A DNA stretch of 64,000 bases from Caballeronia glebae (lineage in GTDB: Bacteria > Pseudomonadota > Gammaproteobacteria > Burkholderiales > Burkholderiaceae): positions 112,900 to 176,899 of the forward strand of contig NZ_FCOJ02000008.1 in the NCBI RefSeq assembly GCF_001545035.1, given 5' to 3'. The position numbers and the translations under genes are program-made. Shown piece after piece: positions 21,442-31,327 of this stretch (the stretch's first letter is position 1; each line of letters opens with the position of its first letter). Under the pieces are notes generated by a model, which was not told the origin of the DNA, did no database searches, and saw only the letters and a list, made by a program, of their open reading frames with translations.

Positions 21442-24400
21442 ATGGCGAGCACAACCCTAGGCGTGAAAGTCGACGATCTGCTGCGTTCCCGGCTCAAAGA
21501 TGCCGCGACGCGCCTCGAACGCACTCCCCACTGGCTGATCAAGCAGGCGATCTTCGCCTATCTGGAGCGTATCGAGCACGGTCAGCTTCCGCCCGAACTG
21601 TCGGGCGCGAACGGCGCGTCGGAAATGGCCGATGCCCCTTCCGTCGACGGCGACGAAGAGGGCGTCCTGCACCCGTTCCTCGATTTCGCGCAGAACGTGC
21701 AGCCGCAATCGGTGTTGCGCGCTGCGATCACGGCGGCGTATCGCCGGCCGGAGCCTGAGTGCGTGCCGTTCCTGATCGGTCAGGCGCGTCTGCCTTCGAA
21801 TGTGGCCGCGGAGACCGAAAAGCTCGCGACCCGGCTCGTCGAAGCGCTGCGCGCGAAAAGCTCGGGCGGCGGCGTCGAAGGGTTGATCCACGAGTTTTCG
21901 CTGTCGAGTCAGGAAGGCGTCGCGCTGATGTGTCTCGCCGAAGCGCTTCTGCGCATTCCCGACCGCGCCACGCGCGACGCGCTGATTCGCGACAAGATCA
22001 GCAAGGGCGACTGGAAATCGCACATGGGCCAGGCGCCGTCGCTGTTCGTGAACGCGGCGACGTGGGGTCTGATGATCACCGGCAAGCTCGTGACGACGAA
22101 CAGCGAAGCGGGCCTTTCGTCGGCGCTGACGCGTCTGATCGGCCGAGGCGGCGAGCCGCTGATCCGCAAGGGCGTCGATATGGCGATGCGCCTGATGGGC
22201 GAGCAGTTCGTCACCGGCGAGACGATTTCCGAGGCGCTGGCGAACAGCCGCAAATACGAGGCGCGCGGTTTCCGCTACTCGTACGACATGCTCGGCGAAG
22301 CTGCGACGACGGAAGAAGACGCGCTGCGCTATTACGCGTCGTACGAGCAGGCGATCCACGCGATCGGCAAGGCGGCGGGCGGGCGCGGCATCTACGAAGG
22401 CCCCGGCATTTCGATCAAGCTCTCCGCGCTGCATCCGCGTTATTCGCGCGCGCAGCAGGAACGCACGATGAACGAGTTGCTGCCGCGCGTGCGCTCGCTC
22501 GCGCAACTGGCGCGCCGTTATGACATCGGCCTGAACATCGACGCCGAGGAAGCCGATCGTCTCGAAATCTCGCTCGATCTGCTCGAAGCGCTGTGCTTCG
22601 ATCCGGAACTCGCGGGCTGGAACGGCATCGGCTTCGTGGTGCAGGGTTATCAGAAGCGCTGCCCGTTCGTGATCGACTATCTGATCGATCTCGCGCGCCG
22701 CAGCCGTCATCGTTTGATGATTCGCCTCGTGAAGGGCGCGTATTGGGACACGGAAATCAAGCGCGCGCAAGTCGACGGGCTCGAAGGTTATCCGGTCTAT
22801 ACGCGCAAGATTTATACGGACATTTCGTATCTGGCGTGCGCGAAGAAGCTGCTCGGCGCGCCGGACGCGGTCTATCCGCAATTCGCGACGCACAACGCGT
22901 TCACGCTTTCCGCGATCTATCACCTCGCGGGGCAGAACTACTATCCCGGCCAATACGAGTTCCAGTGCCTGCACGGCATGGGCGAGCCGCTCTATGAAGA
23001 AGTCACCGGCCGCGACAAGCTCAACCGTCCGTGCCGCGTCTACGCGCCGGTCGGCACGCATGAAACGCTGCTCGCGTATCTCGTGCGCCGTCTGCTGGAG
23101 AATGGCGCGAACACGTCGTTCGTGAACCGCATCGCCGATGAATCGATTCCGGTGAAGGAACTCGTGCGCGATCCGATCGACGAAGCGCAAGCGATCACGC
23201 CGCTCGGCGCGCCGCACGCGAAGATTCCGCTGCCGCGTCAGTTGTACGGCAACGAGCGCTTCAACTCGATGGGCCTCGATCTGTCGAACGAACATCGGCT
23301 GGCGTCGCTGTCGTCGGCGTTGCTGGCGAGCGCGCATCATCCGTGGCGCGCCGAGCCGATGCTCGAAGGCGGCACGATCATCGAGAACGGCAAGCCGGCG
23401 CGCGATGTGCGCAATCCGTCGGATCTGCGCGATCTCGTCGGCACGGTCGTGGAAGCGTCGCCGGAGCAGGTGAGCGCGGCGATCGCCAACGCGGTCGCCG
23501 CCGCGCCGATCTGGCAGGCGACGCCCGTCGAAGACCGCGCCGATTGCCTCGCGCGCGCCGCCGATCTGCTCGAAGCGCAGATGAACACGCTGATGGGCCT
23601 CGTCGTGCGCGAAGCGGGCAAGTCGCTGCCGAACGCGATCGCGGAAATTCGCGAGGCCATCGATTTCCTGCGCTACTACGCGTCGCAGATTCGCGCGGAA
23701 TTCTCGAACGACACGCATCGCCCGCTCGGTCCGGTGGTGTGCATCAGCCCGTGGAATTTCCCGCTCGCGATCTTCATGGGCCAAGTTGCCGCCGCGCTCG
23801 CCGCGGGCAATCCGGCGCTCGCGAAGCCCGCGGAGCAAACGCCGCTGATCGCCGCGCAAGCCGTGCGCATTCTGCGCGAAGCGGGCGTGCCGGCGGGCGC
23901 GGTGCAACTGCTGCCGGGCAATGGCGAAACGGTCGGCGCGGCGCTCGTTGCCGATCCGCGCACGCGCGCCGTCATGTTCACCGGTTCGACGGAAGTCGCG
24001 CGCCTCATCAACAAGACGCTTTCCGAGCGACTCGATCCGGACGGCCGTCCGATTCCCTTGATCGCGGAAACCGGCGGCCAGAACGCGATGATCGTCGATT
24101 CCTCGGCGCTCGCGGAGCAAGTCGTCGCGGACGTGCTGCAGTCGTCGTTCGATTCGGCCGGACAGCGCTGCTCGGCGCTGCGCGTGCTGTGCCTGCAAGA
24201 CGACATCGCCGATCGCACGCTCGAAATGCTGACCGGCGCGATGAATCAGCTCGCGCTCGGCAATCCGGACCGCCTGTCGGTGGACGTCGGCCCCGTGATC
24301 GACGCCGACGCGAAGCGCGGTATCGACGCGCACGTCGCCGGCATGCGCGACAAGGGCCGCAACGTCACGCAACTGCCGCTGCCCGACAACTGCGCGCAGG

Positions 24401-25374
24401 GCACCTTCGTGCCGCCGACGCTCATCGAGCTCGACAGCATCGACGAACTCAAGCGCGAAGTGTTCGGACCGGTGCTGCATGTGGTGCGATACCGCCGTTC
24501 GAACCTTGATAAACTCCTCGACCAAATTCGCTCGACGGGTTACGGCCTCACGCTCGGCATCCATACACGTATCGACGAAACCATCGCGCATGTGATTTCG
24601 CGGGCGCATGTCGGCAACATCTATGTGAACCGCAATGTGATCGGCGCCGTGGTCGGTGTGCAGCCGTTCGGCGGCGAAGGGTTGTCGGGCACGGGTCCGA
24701 AGGCGGGCGGCGCGCTGTATTTGCAGCGTCTCTTGGCCAAGCGCCCGACCGGTTTGCCGAAGTCGCTCGCGAGCACGCTCGTCGTCGATCAGGTTGCGTC
24801 GAAGGACACGCCCACTGCCGCGCTCACCGCATTGCGCGACTGGACCATCGGCGAACGCGATCCGCAGACGGCCGCGCGCTGCGACGGTTATCTGCAGCAC
24901 GTGATGGCGGGCGCGACGACGGTGCTGAGCGGCCCGACCGGCGAGCGCAACACCTACACGCTCGGCGCGCGCGGCACGGTGCTGTGCGTGGCGGCGACAG
25001 CGAGCGGCGCGCGCGCGCAACTGGCCGCCGTGCTGGCGACGGGCAACAAGGCGTTGTTCTCCGGTTCGGCGGGCGAGGAACTCGCGGCATCGCTGCCTGC
25101 GTCGCTCAAACCGTATGCGATGGTCAGAAAAGCGGCGGAAGATTTCGACGCCGTTTTGTTCGAAGGCGACAGCGATGAACTGCTGTCGCTCGTGAAGGAA
25201 GTCGCGAAGCGCCCGGGGCCGATCGTATCGGTGCAGGGCGTGGCTGCGGGAGCGTTTGCCGACGCTGGCCACGACGGCGAAGACTACGCGCTCGAACGTC
25301 TGCTGACGGAACGCTCGGTGAGCGTGAACACGGCGGCGGCCGGCGGCAATGCGAATTTGATGACGATCGGTTGA
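21442..25374 (+). CDS. putA: Trifunctional PutA: proline dehydrogenase, P5C dehydrogenase and transcriptional repressor
   Basis: PutA oxidises proline to glutamate in two channelled steps, FAD-dependent then NAD-dependent, at the inner face of the membrane, and represses its own gene when proline is scarce. The 1310 residues hold, in order: an N-terminal ribbon-helix-helix (about 1-47, TTLGVKVDDLLRSRLKDAA), the proline dehydrogenase barrel (about 220-560, with LVKGAYWDTEIKRAQ), and the P5C dehydrogenase domain. This last domain has the catalytic Cys910 in DSAGQRCSA and ETGGQNAMIVD, and a C-terminal domain of about 180 residues follows. GAAGGAAAT precedes the ATG. The upstream GTTGCA operators match the RHH domain. 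Complete and typical in length. Confidence 0.97.
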   Translation: MASTTLGVKVDDLLRSRLKDAATRLERTPHWLIKQAIFAYLERIEHGQLPPELSGANGASEMADAPSVDGDEEGVLHPFLDFAQNVQPQSVLRAAITAAYRRPEPECVPFLIGQARLPSNVAAETEKLATRLVEALRAKSSGGGVEGLIHEFSLSSQEGVALMCLAEALLRIPDRATRDALIRDKISKGDWKSHMGQAPSLFVNAATWGLMITGKLVTTNSEAGLSSALTRLIGRGGEPLIRKGVDMAMRLMGEQFVTGETISEALANSRKYEARGFRYSYDMLGEAATTEEDALRYYASYEQAIHAIGKAAGGRGIYEGPGISIKLSALHPRYSRAQQERTMNELLPRVRSLAQLARRYDIGLNIDAEEADRLEISLDLLEALCFDPELAGWNGIGFVVQGYQKRCPFVIDYLIDLARRSRHRLMIRLVKGAYWDTEIKRAQVDGLEGYPVYTRKIYTDISYLACAKKLLGAPDAVYPQFATHNAFTLSAIYHLAGQNYYPGQYEFQCLHGMGEPLYEEVTGRDKLNRPCRVYAPVGTHETLLAYLVRRLLENGANTSFVNRIADESIPVKELVRDPIDEAQAITPLGAPHAKIPLPRQLYGNERFNSMGLDLSNEHRLASLSSALLASAHHPWRAEPMLEGGTIIENGKPARDVRNPSDLRDLVGTVVEASPEQVSAAIANAVAAAPIWQATPVEDRADCLARAADLLEAQMNTLMGLVVREAGKSLPNAIAEIREAIDFLRYYASQIRAEFSNDTHRPLGPVVCISPWNFPLAIFMGQVAAALAAGNPALAKPAEQTPLIAAQAVRILREAGVPAGAVQLLPGNGETVGAALVADPRTRAVMFTGSTEVARLINKTLSERLDPDGRPIPLIAETGGQNAMIVDSSALAEQVVADVLQSSFDSAGQRCSALRVLCLQDDIADRTLEMLTGAMNQLALGNPDRLSVDVGPVIDADAKRGIDAHVAGMRDKGRNVTQLPLPDNCAQGTFVPPTLIELDSIDELKREVFGPVLHVVRYRRSNLDKLLDQIRSTGYGLTLGIHTRIDETIAHVISRAHVGNIYVNRNVIGAVVGVQPFGGEGLSGTGPKAGGALYLQRLLAKRPTGLPKSLASTLVVDQVASKDTPTAALTALRDWTIGERDPQTAARCDGYLQHVMAGATTVLSGPTGERNTYTLGARGTVLCVAATASGARAQLAAVLATGNKALFSGSAGEELAASLPASLKPYAMVRKAAEDFDAVLFEGDSDELLSLVKEVAKRPGPIVSVQGVAAGAFADAGHDGEDYALERLLTERSVSVNTAAAGGNANLMTIG

Positions 25375-25474
25375 GACATCCCTCGAACGCTCGATTCAAA
25401 CGAATTCAAACAATCGGCAGCAGGCACGGCGATCCCGGCACAAGCTGCCATCCACACTGGAACCAGGAGAAGCT

Positions 25475-26620
25475 ATGAAGCACACGATGACCAAGCTGGC
25501 GGCAGCCATGACGCTCGCCGGCCTGTTCGCGGGGACGGCGGTCGCACAACAGGCAGACGACGTGAAGGTCGGCTACGCCGGCCCGCTGACCGGCGCGCAG
25601 GCGCACTACGGCAAGGACATGCAGAACGGCATCACGCTCGCTGTCGAAGACTTCAACGCCACGAAGCCGGTGATCGGCGGCAAGCCGGTGCGCATCGTGC
25701 TGGAATCGGCGGACGATCAGGCTGACCCGCGCACGGGCACGACGGTGGCGCAGCGCCTCGTCGACGACGGCATCAAGGGCATGCTCGGCCACTTCAATTC
25801 GGGCACGACGATCCCGGCATCGCGCATCTACGCGAACGCGGGCATTCCCCAGATCGCGATGGCGACGGCGCCCGAATACACGACGCAAGGCTTCAAGACG
25901 GCCTTCCGCATGATGACCTCGGACACGCAGCAAGGCTCGGTCGCGGGCGAGTTCGCGGTGAAGAATCTGAAGGTCAAGAAGATCGCGATCGTCGATGACC
26001 GCACGGCTTACGGCCAGGGTCTCGCCGACCAGTTCGAGAAGGCGGCGAAGGCGGCGGGCGCCACGATCGTCGACCGTGAATTCACGAACGACAAGGCCGT
26101 CGACTTCAAGGCGATTCTCACGAAGATCAAGTCGACCAATCCGGACCTCGTGTACTACGGCGGCGCCGATTCGCAAGCCGGCCCGATGGTCAAGCAGATG
26201 AAGACGCTCGGCTTCCGCGCGCCGCTGATGGCGGGCGAAATGGTGAAGACCGACACGTTCCTGAAGATCGCAGGCGACGCGTCCGACGGCACGGTGGCAT
26301 CGCTCGCCGGCCTGCCGATGGACGAAATGCCGGGCGGCGCGGATTACTCGGCGAAGTACAAGAAGCGCTTCAGCGAAGACGTGCAGACGTACTCGCCGTA
26401 CGCCTACGACGGCGCGATGGCCATGTTCAACGCGATGAAGGCGGCGAACTCGACGGACCCGGCGAAGTACCTGCCGTTGCTCGCGAAGACCGACATGCAG
26501 GGCGTGACGGCGAAGCACCTGTCGTACGACTCGAAGGGCGATCTGAAGAACGGCGGGATCACGCTGTATAAGGTCGTCGGCGGGAAGTGGACGACGCTGC
26601 AAAGCGTGGGCGGCAAGTAA
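25475..26620 (+). CDS. Branched-chain amino-acid type ABC transporter substrate-binding protein (LivK family)
   Basis: This periplasmic binding protein of 381 residues has a cleavable signal peptide (about residues 1-25, ending GTAVAQQ). It opens with VKVGYAGPLTGAQAHYGKDMQNGITLAVEDFNA, the LivJ/LivK-type N-terminus; the ligand is probably a hydrophobic amino acid or amide. CAGGAG precedes the ATG. No permease or ATPase genes adjoin it, so it must serve a transporter encoded elsewhere. It follows putA by 100 bases, and amino-acid scavenging may be a shared theme. A bidirectional terminator follows. Confidence 0.9.
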   Translation: MKHTMTKLAAAMTLAGLFAGTAVAQQADDVKVGYAGPLTGAQAHYGKDMQNGITLAVEDFNATKPVIGGKPVRIVLESADDQADPRTGTTVAQRLVDDGIKGMLGHFNSGTTIPASRIYANAGIPQIAMATAPEYTTQGFKTAFRMMTSDTQQGSVAGEFAVKNLKVKKIAIVDDRTAYGQGLADQFEKAAKAAGATIVDREFTNDKAVDFKAILTKIKSTNPDLVYYGGADSQAGPMVKQMKTLGFRAPLMAGEMVKTDTFLKIAGDASDGTVASLAGLPMDEMPGGADYSAKYKKRFSEDVQTYSPYAYDGAMAMFNAMKAANSTDPAKYLPLLAKTDMQGVTAKHLSYDSKGDLKNGGITLYKVVGGKWTTLQSVGGK

Positions 26621-26643
26621 GCGCTCTCAGCCAAGCTGCCAAG

Positions 26644-26684
26644 CTGAAAAAAAGCCTCGTGATTCAGGTCACGAGGCTTTTTTG
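26644..26684. terminator. Bidirectional intrinsic terminator between livK-like gene and cytochrome b561 gene
   Basis: AAAGCCTCGTGA (26651-26662) pairs perfectly with TCACGAGGCTTT (26669-26680). A residues precede it and T residues follow, so it can stop transcripts from both sides. The cytochrome b561 stop codon lies inside the right arm (26669-26671). Confidence 0.93.
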
Positions 26685-27202
26685 TTTTGTGCGTCGCGTT
26701 TCTCGCCCGTCACCATCGCGCGGACGAGATTCTCCCGCGTCCACACGCTCATCAGCACGGCCGCGGCCACATGCACGCAAACGCAAACCTCGACCGCGAT
26801 GGCTAGCCACGCGTGAATCTCCTGAGGCCAGTCCTCGCCCCAGAACGCGTCGAGCCGCATGATCCAGCCGGACACCGCGAGCGCGAGAATCAGAAACCAC
26901 AGGACGAGCGCCATCAAAGCGCCGAGCGGATTGTGCGACACGTGATGGATCGGCTTGCCCTTGGTCAGCGATCTCAGATAGTCGAAGAGATGCGAGCGCG
27001 TCGGCCACCACGCCGAAAACCGCGCGTGACGCGAGCCGACGAAGCCCCAGACGATGCGCGCGAGAACCAGCCCCGCCGCGATATAACCCAGCAGCCGATG
27101 CGTGGAATCCGTCGGCCCGAACAGATTCCACAAGACGATGCCCGCGACGGCCCAATGCGTGAAACGGACCCAGATATCCCAGACTTTCACGGGCGTCGCC
27201 AT
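26669..27202 (-). CDS. Cytochrome b561 / b-type cytochrome domain protein
   Basis: A 177-residue integral membrane protein with four hydrophobic helices and paired histidines suited to two b-haems. His16 is in VRFTHWAVAG, further His lie in DSTHRLLGY and HHVSHNPLGALM, and others lie in EIHAWLAIAVEVCVCVHVAAA. These are the features of the Ni/Fe-hydrogenase/formate-dehydrogenase-type cytochrome b561 group that passes electrons to or from quinone. It begins 13 bases after the stop of the PepSY gene, so the two are probably co-transcribed. The partner redox protein is unknown. Confidence 0.88.
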   Translation of the reverse strand: MATPVKVWDIWVRFTHWAVAGIVLWNLFGPTDSTHRLLGYIAAGLVLARIVWGFVGSRHARFSAWWPTRSHLFDYLRSLTKGKPIHHVSHNPLGALMALVLWFLILALAVSGWIMRLDAFWGEDWPQEIHAWLAIAVEVCVCVHVAAAVLMSVWTRENLVRAMVTGEKRDAQNKKAS

Positions 27203-27215
27203 CCAATAACGACGC

Positions 27216-27479
27216 TTATTCGACTTCCGACTTCACGACTGCCAGCGTTTTCGTGTCGTAATAAATCTCGACCTTCTTGCCGTTCTTGTCGTGGCCGTAG
27301 ATTTCGTAGCAGTTGCCGTCGACCTTGAACTTGCGAATCTTGTAGCCCTGCGCTTCAAGCTGCGCCTTGGCATCCGACTCCTTCATCCATTCGCTCTTCG
27401 GATGCGCCGCGCAGTCGGCCTTCGCGAACGCCGCGCCCGAAAAACCCAACGCCAATGACAACGCCAGAACCTTAAGCAT
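27216..27479 (-). CDS. Small periplasmic PepSY-domain protein
   Basis: The 87-residue product has a signal peptide of about 19 residues (ending GAAFA) and one PepSY-type domain, seen in SDAKAQLEAQGYKIRKFKVDGNCYEIYG and KKVEIYYDTKTLAVV. Two cysteines remain in the mature protein. PepSY domains occur beside b-type cytochromes and reductases; role is unclear (modulation of a redox partner or protease inhibition). It is the first gene of a two-gene minus-strand operon with the cytochrome b561 gene. Confidence 0.8.
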   Translation of the reverse strand: MLKVLALSLALGFSGAAFAKADCAAHPKSEWMKESDAKAQLEAQGYKIRKFKVDGNCYEIYGHDKNGKKVEIYYDTKTLAVVKSEVE

Positions 27480-27557
27480 CGCTAACTCCCGGTGGTTTCG
27501 AACTGGCTACTCTACTGCCACCGGAAGTGCGTCGCAAGCAGATTGAAAGTTTGTCCT

Positions 27558-29249
27558 TTAGCGCTGGCCTTGCTGGCGAATTTGTTCGAGTGTCGCGCCC
27601 GGCGTGCTCTGATCCTGCGGAATGCGAATTTCGATCACCGCGGGCAGGCCGGAATTGCGCGCCCGCTCGAACGCAGGCATGAACTGCTCCGTCGTTTCGA
27701 CCAGCTCGCCGTGTGCGCCGAACGCGCGCGCGTACGCGACGAAGTCCGGATTCGTGAGCTCCGTTCCATGCACGCGGTTCGGATAGTGCTTTTCCTGATG
27801 CATGCGGATCGTGCCGTACTGCGCGTTGTTCACGACGATGAAAATCACCGGCAGCCGATATTGCATCGCCGTGGCGATTTCGTGGCTCGACATCATGAAG
27901 CAGCCGTCGCCCGCGAACGCGATCACCGTCCGGTCCGGATACAGCGACTTCGCGGCGATCGCGGCGGGCACGCCGTAGCCCATCGCACCGCTCGTCGGCG
28001 CGCACTGCGACCGGAAATGCCGATACGAATAGTGCCGATGCAGCCACGTCGCGTAATTGCCCGCGCCGTTGGTCAGAATCGAGTCGGCGGGAATGTTCCC
28101 AGCGAGCTGACGCATGATTTCGCCGAGCTGGACATCGCCGAGCATCGGGCGCGGCTTGCGCCATTCGAGATACGCGGCGTGCGCGGTTTCCGCCTCGCCC
28201 TTCCACGCGATGTCGGACGGCGGCTGCAGCGCGGCGAGCATCGACGCGATCTCCGGCATGCCCGAGACGATGGGTAAATCCGCACTGTAGACGCGCCCGA
28301 GTTCCTCCGCGCCCTGATGCACGTGGATGAGCGTCTGCTTCGTCTTCGGGATATCGAGCAGCGTGTAGCCGCCCGTCGTCGATTCGCCCATGCGCGGGCC
28401 GAGCACGAAGAGCACGTCGGCATCGCGCACGCGCGCGGCGAGCGCCGGATTGATGCCGAGGCCGACATCGCCCGCGTAATTCGGATGCTCGTTGGAGAGC
28501 GTGTCCTGATAGCGGAACGCGCAGCCCACCGGCAGTTTCCATTGCTCGGCGAAGCGCGCGAAGTCCTGCGTCGCCTCCGTGGTCCAGCCGCTGCCGCCCG
28601 CGATCACGAACGGCTTCTTCGCGTGCGCCAGCAATTCGCGCAGGCGTTCGATCTGCGCCGCCGAGGGCGACGCCGCCACGCGCTGATAACGCGGCGCGGG
28701 CGCTACGGCGTCGATGGTTTCGGTGAGCATGTCCTCCGGCAGCGCGAGCACGACCGGACCCGGACGGCCCGACATCGCGGTGTGAAACGCGTGGCTCATA
28801 TATTCAGGCACGCGGCGCGGATCGTCGATCTGCGCGACCCACTTCGCCATCTGCCCGAACATGCGCCGATAGTCGATTTCCTGAAACGCCTCGCGATCCA
28901 TGTGATCCCGCGCGCATTGGCCGATGAGCAGGATCATCGGCGTCGAATCCTGAAACGCGGTGTGCACGCCGATCGACGCGTGCGTGGCGCCCGGACCGCG
29001 CGTCACGATCGCCACGCCCGGCTTGCCCGTCAGCTTGCCGACCGCCTCGGCCATGTTCGCCGCGCCCGCTTCGTGGCGGCACACGATCGTCTGAATTTGC
29101 GAGGTTTCGTCGCGCAGCGAATCGAGCACGGCCAGAAAGCTTTCGCCGGGCACGCAGAACACGCGCTCGACGCCGTGGTCGACGAGCGCATCGACGACGA
29201 GTCGCGCGCCGGTTGTTTGATCCTGTGAGGAAGGGACAGCGGACGTCAT
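27558..29249 (-). CDS. Thiamine diphosphate-dependent enzyme, acetolactate synthase-like
   Basis: The 563 residues hold the three domains of the POX/ALS family. The N-terminal PYR domain has the catalytic glutamate Glu60 (CRHEAGAANMAE), followed by a central domain and a C-terminal PP domain with the ThDP/Mg motif GDG at 447-449 continuing to VVNN. It is too divergent from IlvB to be called the biosynthetic enzyme, and no ilvN-like regulatory subunit gene adjoins it. Oxalyl-CoA, benzoylformate or sulfoacetaldehyde-type activities are alternatives. AAAGGAGATC precedes the ATG. It is divergent from flhF. Confidence 0.88.
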   Translation of the reverse strand: MTSAVPSSQDQTTGARLVVDALVDHGVERVFCVPGESFLAVLDSLRDETSQIQTIVCRHEAGAANMAEAVGKLTGKPGVAIVTRGPGATHASIGVHTAFQDSTPMILLIGQCARDHMDREAFQEIDYRRMFGQMAKWVAQIDDPRRVPEYMSHAFHTAMSGRPGPVVLALPEDMLTETIDAVAPAPRYQRVAASPSAAQIERLRELLAHAKKPFVIAGGSGWTTEATQDFARFAEQWKLPVGCAFRYQDTLSNEHPNYAGDVGLGINPALAARVRDADVLFVLGPRMGESTTGGYTLLDIPKTKQTLIHVHQGAEELGRVYSADLPIVSGMPEIASMLAALQPPSDIAWKGEAETAHAAYLEWRKPRPMLGDVQLGEIMRQLAGNIPADSILTNGAGNYATWLHRHYSYRHFRSQCAPTSGAMGYGVPAAIAAKSLYPDRTVIAFAGDGCFMMSSHEIATAMQYRLPVIFIVVNNAQYGTIRMHQEKHYPNRVHGTELTNPDFVAYARAFGAHGELVETTEQFMPAFERARNSGLPAVIEIRIPQDQSTPGATLEQIRQQGQR

Positions 29250-29557
29250 GCGAAGAGATCTCCTTTGATTGTCCGGCGCGGCCGGAATGCGCCCAGGCCG
29301 TGGGCGAATCGCCCTAAAGCTTACGCCGTCGCGCCCACGCGCGGAAACGGGCGAAGCGGAATCTTTTTCCGGCGACCGCGCGCGCTCGCGACGCGCCGCC
29401 CATTTCCATCAGCCGAAATACCCCTTTTTCTCACCCCTTATCCAGCGATGGACGAGGGCTCAAGTTCGCAATAATGGCTTCACTGAAAAGCGGGCACGGC
29501 AAAGAGTCAAGCGGCCCGCTGGCTATAGATCGCAGTTTCACCTCATCGGGGGCAGGT

Positions 29558-31327
29558 TTGAACATTCGTAAATTCATCGGCGCGAACAGCCGAGACGCAC
29601 TGCGCCAGGTTCGTGAAGCGCTCGGCCCCGATGCCGTGGTGTTGTCCAATCGCACGCTCGACGACGGCTCCGTCGAGATCGTCGGCGTCGCGGACAGCGA
29701 CATCGCGTCGATCTCGCCCGCCGCGAAGGAACAGGCAGTGCGCTCGGCCGGCACGTCGCGCGCCGCGCTGGCGGCCGCCGCCGCCGCGATGCCGGTGAAG
29801 CAGTCGGCCGCGAATCCTTACGCGAGCGGCGACGTGTTTTCGTCGGTCTTCGGCGCGAACACCGACGCCGACGATGAAGCCGGGTTCACGCACGAACACG
29901 AAGCCGCATTCGGCGACGAAGCGCCGCGCACGATGGGCGATTCGAATCCGTGGCTGATCGAGCATGCTAAGCGCATCGCGCAACAGGCGTCGATGCCGTC
30001 GAACCGTCCGCTGACGGCGTCGGCCGCGATCGCACGCGGAATGGGCGTGCCGGTTGCCGTGGCCGCGCAGGAGCCGCGCGTCGAAAAGACCGCCGAATCG
30101 GCCAAATACGCGATGCGTCAGCAAACGAAGCGCGCGGAAGCAACGGTCGAGCAGAAGGTCGAAACGCCCGACTGGGCGCGCGAAGCCGCGCAAGTCGCCG
30201 CGCGCCGCGCCGCGCAGAAGATCAACACGAGCGCGCCGCACGCCGAGGCGCCGGCCGCGAACGCCGCGCCGGCAAGCGCTTTCGAAGGCTTGCCCGCGAA
30301 CGCGGCGGCTGTCGTCACCGAGGCGATCCGCGCGCGCATGGAGCAGGTCGTCAACGAAACGGTGATGAGCGAGCTCTCGTCGATGCGCTCGATGATGGAA
30401 GAGCAGTTCTCCGGCCTTCTGTGGGGCGAGCGCCAGCGTCGCAATCCGACGGGCGGCTTGCTGACGAAGCGTCTTTTCTCCGCCGGTTTCTCCGCGCAAC
30501 TCGTCCGCATGATGGTCGACAACATGCCGGAGATGGAGAACGTCGAAGGCGCGCTCGAATGGGTGCAGCAGGTACTCGAATCGAATATTCCGGTGATGGA
30601 CAGCGAAGACGCGCTGATGGAGCGCGGCGGCGTGTTCGCACTGATGGGCCCGACGGGCGTCGGCAAGACGACCACGACGGCGAAGCTCGCGGCGCGCTGC
30701 GTGATGCGCTTCGGCGCCAGCAAGGTCGCGCTGCTCACGACAGACAGCTACCGGATCGGCGCGCACGAGCAACTGCGCATCTTCGGCAAGATTCTCGGCG
30801 TGTCGGTTCACGCGGTGAAGGACGCCGCCGACCTGCAACTCGCGCTCTCGGAGCTGCGCAACAAACATATCGTGCTGATCGACACGATCGGCATGAGCCA
30901 GCGCGATCGCATGGTCTCGGACCAGATCGCGATGCTGTGCGGCGCGGGCCATCCGGTGCAGCGCATTCTGCTGCTCAACGCGACGAGCCACGGCGACACG
31001 CTCAACGAAGTCGTGCAGGCCTACAAGAGCGCGGCGGATCAGCCGCCGCTCGCGGGCTGCATCCTGACCAAGCTCGACGAAGCGACGAATCTCGGCGGCG
31101 TGCTCGATACGGTGATCCGCTACAAGCTGCCCGTGCATTACGTGTCGACCGGCCAGAAAGTGCCGGAGAACCTGTACGTCGCGACCAAGCGTTTTCTCAT
31201 CAAGAGCGCGTTCTGCATTCCGCGCGACAACTCGCCGTTCGTGCCGCAAGACGAAGAAGTGCCCGCGCTGCTGTCCGCATTGTCCGCGCGCGCCACGACC
31301 GAACTGCATGGGGTGCATTTTGGATAA
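29558..31327 (+). CDS. flhF: Flagellar biosynthesis GTPase FlhF (SRP-type)
   Basis: FlhF is an SRP-family GTPase that sets flagellar position and number. The conserved N-terminus NIRKFIGANSRDALRQVREALG begins at a TTG (29558), which I take as start; an in-frame ATG at 29474 would add 28 unconserved residues. A long variable region rich in Ala leads to the N and G domains: MGPTGVGKTTTT (lysine at 370), TTDSYRIGAHEQL, DTIGMSQRD and CILTKLDEA. About 589 residues. The flhG start overlaps its stop. The 308 bases upstream (29250-29557) show no confident promoter. Confidence 0.93.
   Translation: MNIRKFIGANSRDALRQVREALGPDAVVLSNRTLDDGSVEIVGVADSDIASISPAAKEQAVRSAGTSRAALAAAAAAMPVKQSAANPYASGDVFSSVFGANTDADDEAGFTHEHEAAFGDEAPRTMGDSNPWLIEHAKRIAQQASMPSNRPLTASAAIARGMGVPVAVAAQEPRVEKTAESAKYAMRQQTKRAEATVEQKVETPDWAREAAQVAARRAAQKINTSAPHAEAPAANAAPASAFEGLPANAAAVVTEAIRARMEQVVNETVMSELSSMRSMMEEQFSGLLWGERQRRNPTGGLLTKRLFSAGFSAQLVRMMVDNMPEMENVEGALEWVQQVLESNIPVMDSEDALMERGGVFALMGPTGVGKTTTTAKLAARCVMRFGASKVALLTTDSYRIGAHEQLRIFGKILGVSVHAVKDAADLQLALSELRNKHIVLIDTIGMSQRDRMVSDQIAMLCGAGHPVQRILLLNATSHGDTLNEVVQAYKSAADQPPLAGCILTKLDEATNLGGVLDTVIRYKLPVHYVSTGQKVPENLYVATKRFLIKSAFCIPRDNSPFVPQDEEVPALLSALSARATTELHGVHFG

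Noticed and set aside
21457..25272. 1271-codon open frame antisense to putA
   Set aside because: Arg/Ala/His-rich shadow of a high-GC gene; PutA on the plus strand has all domains intact.
29474..29557. 28-residue N-terminal extension of FlhF from ATG 29474
   Set aside because: Family homology begins at NIRKF, and the extension shows no conserved character; I keep TTG 29558, though the ATG cannot be excluded.
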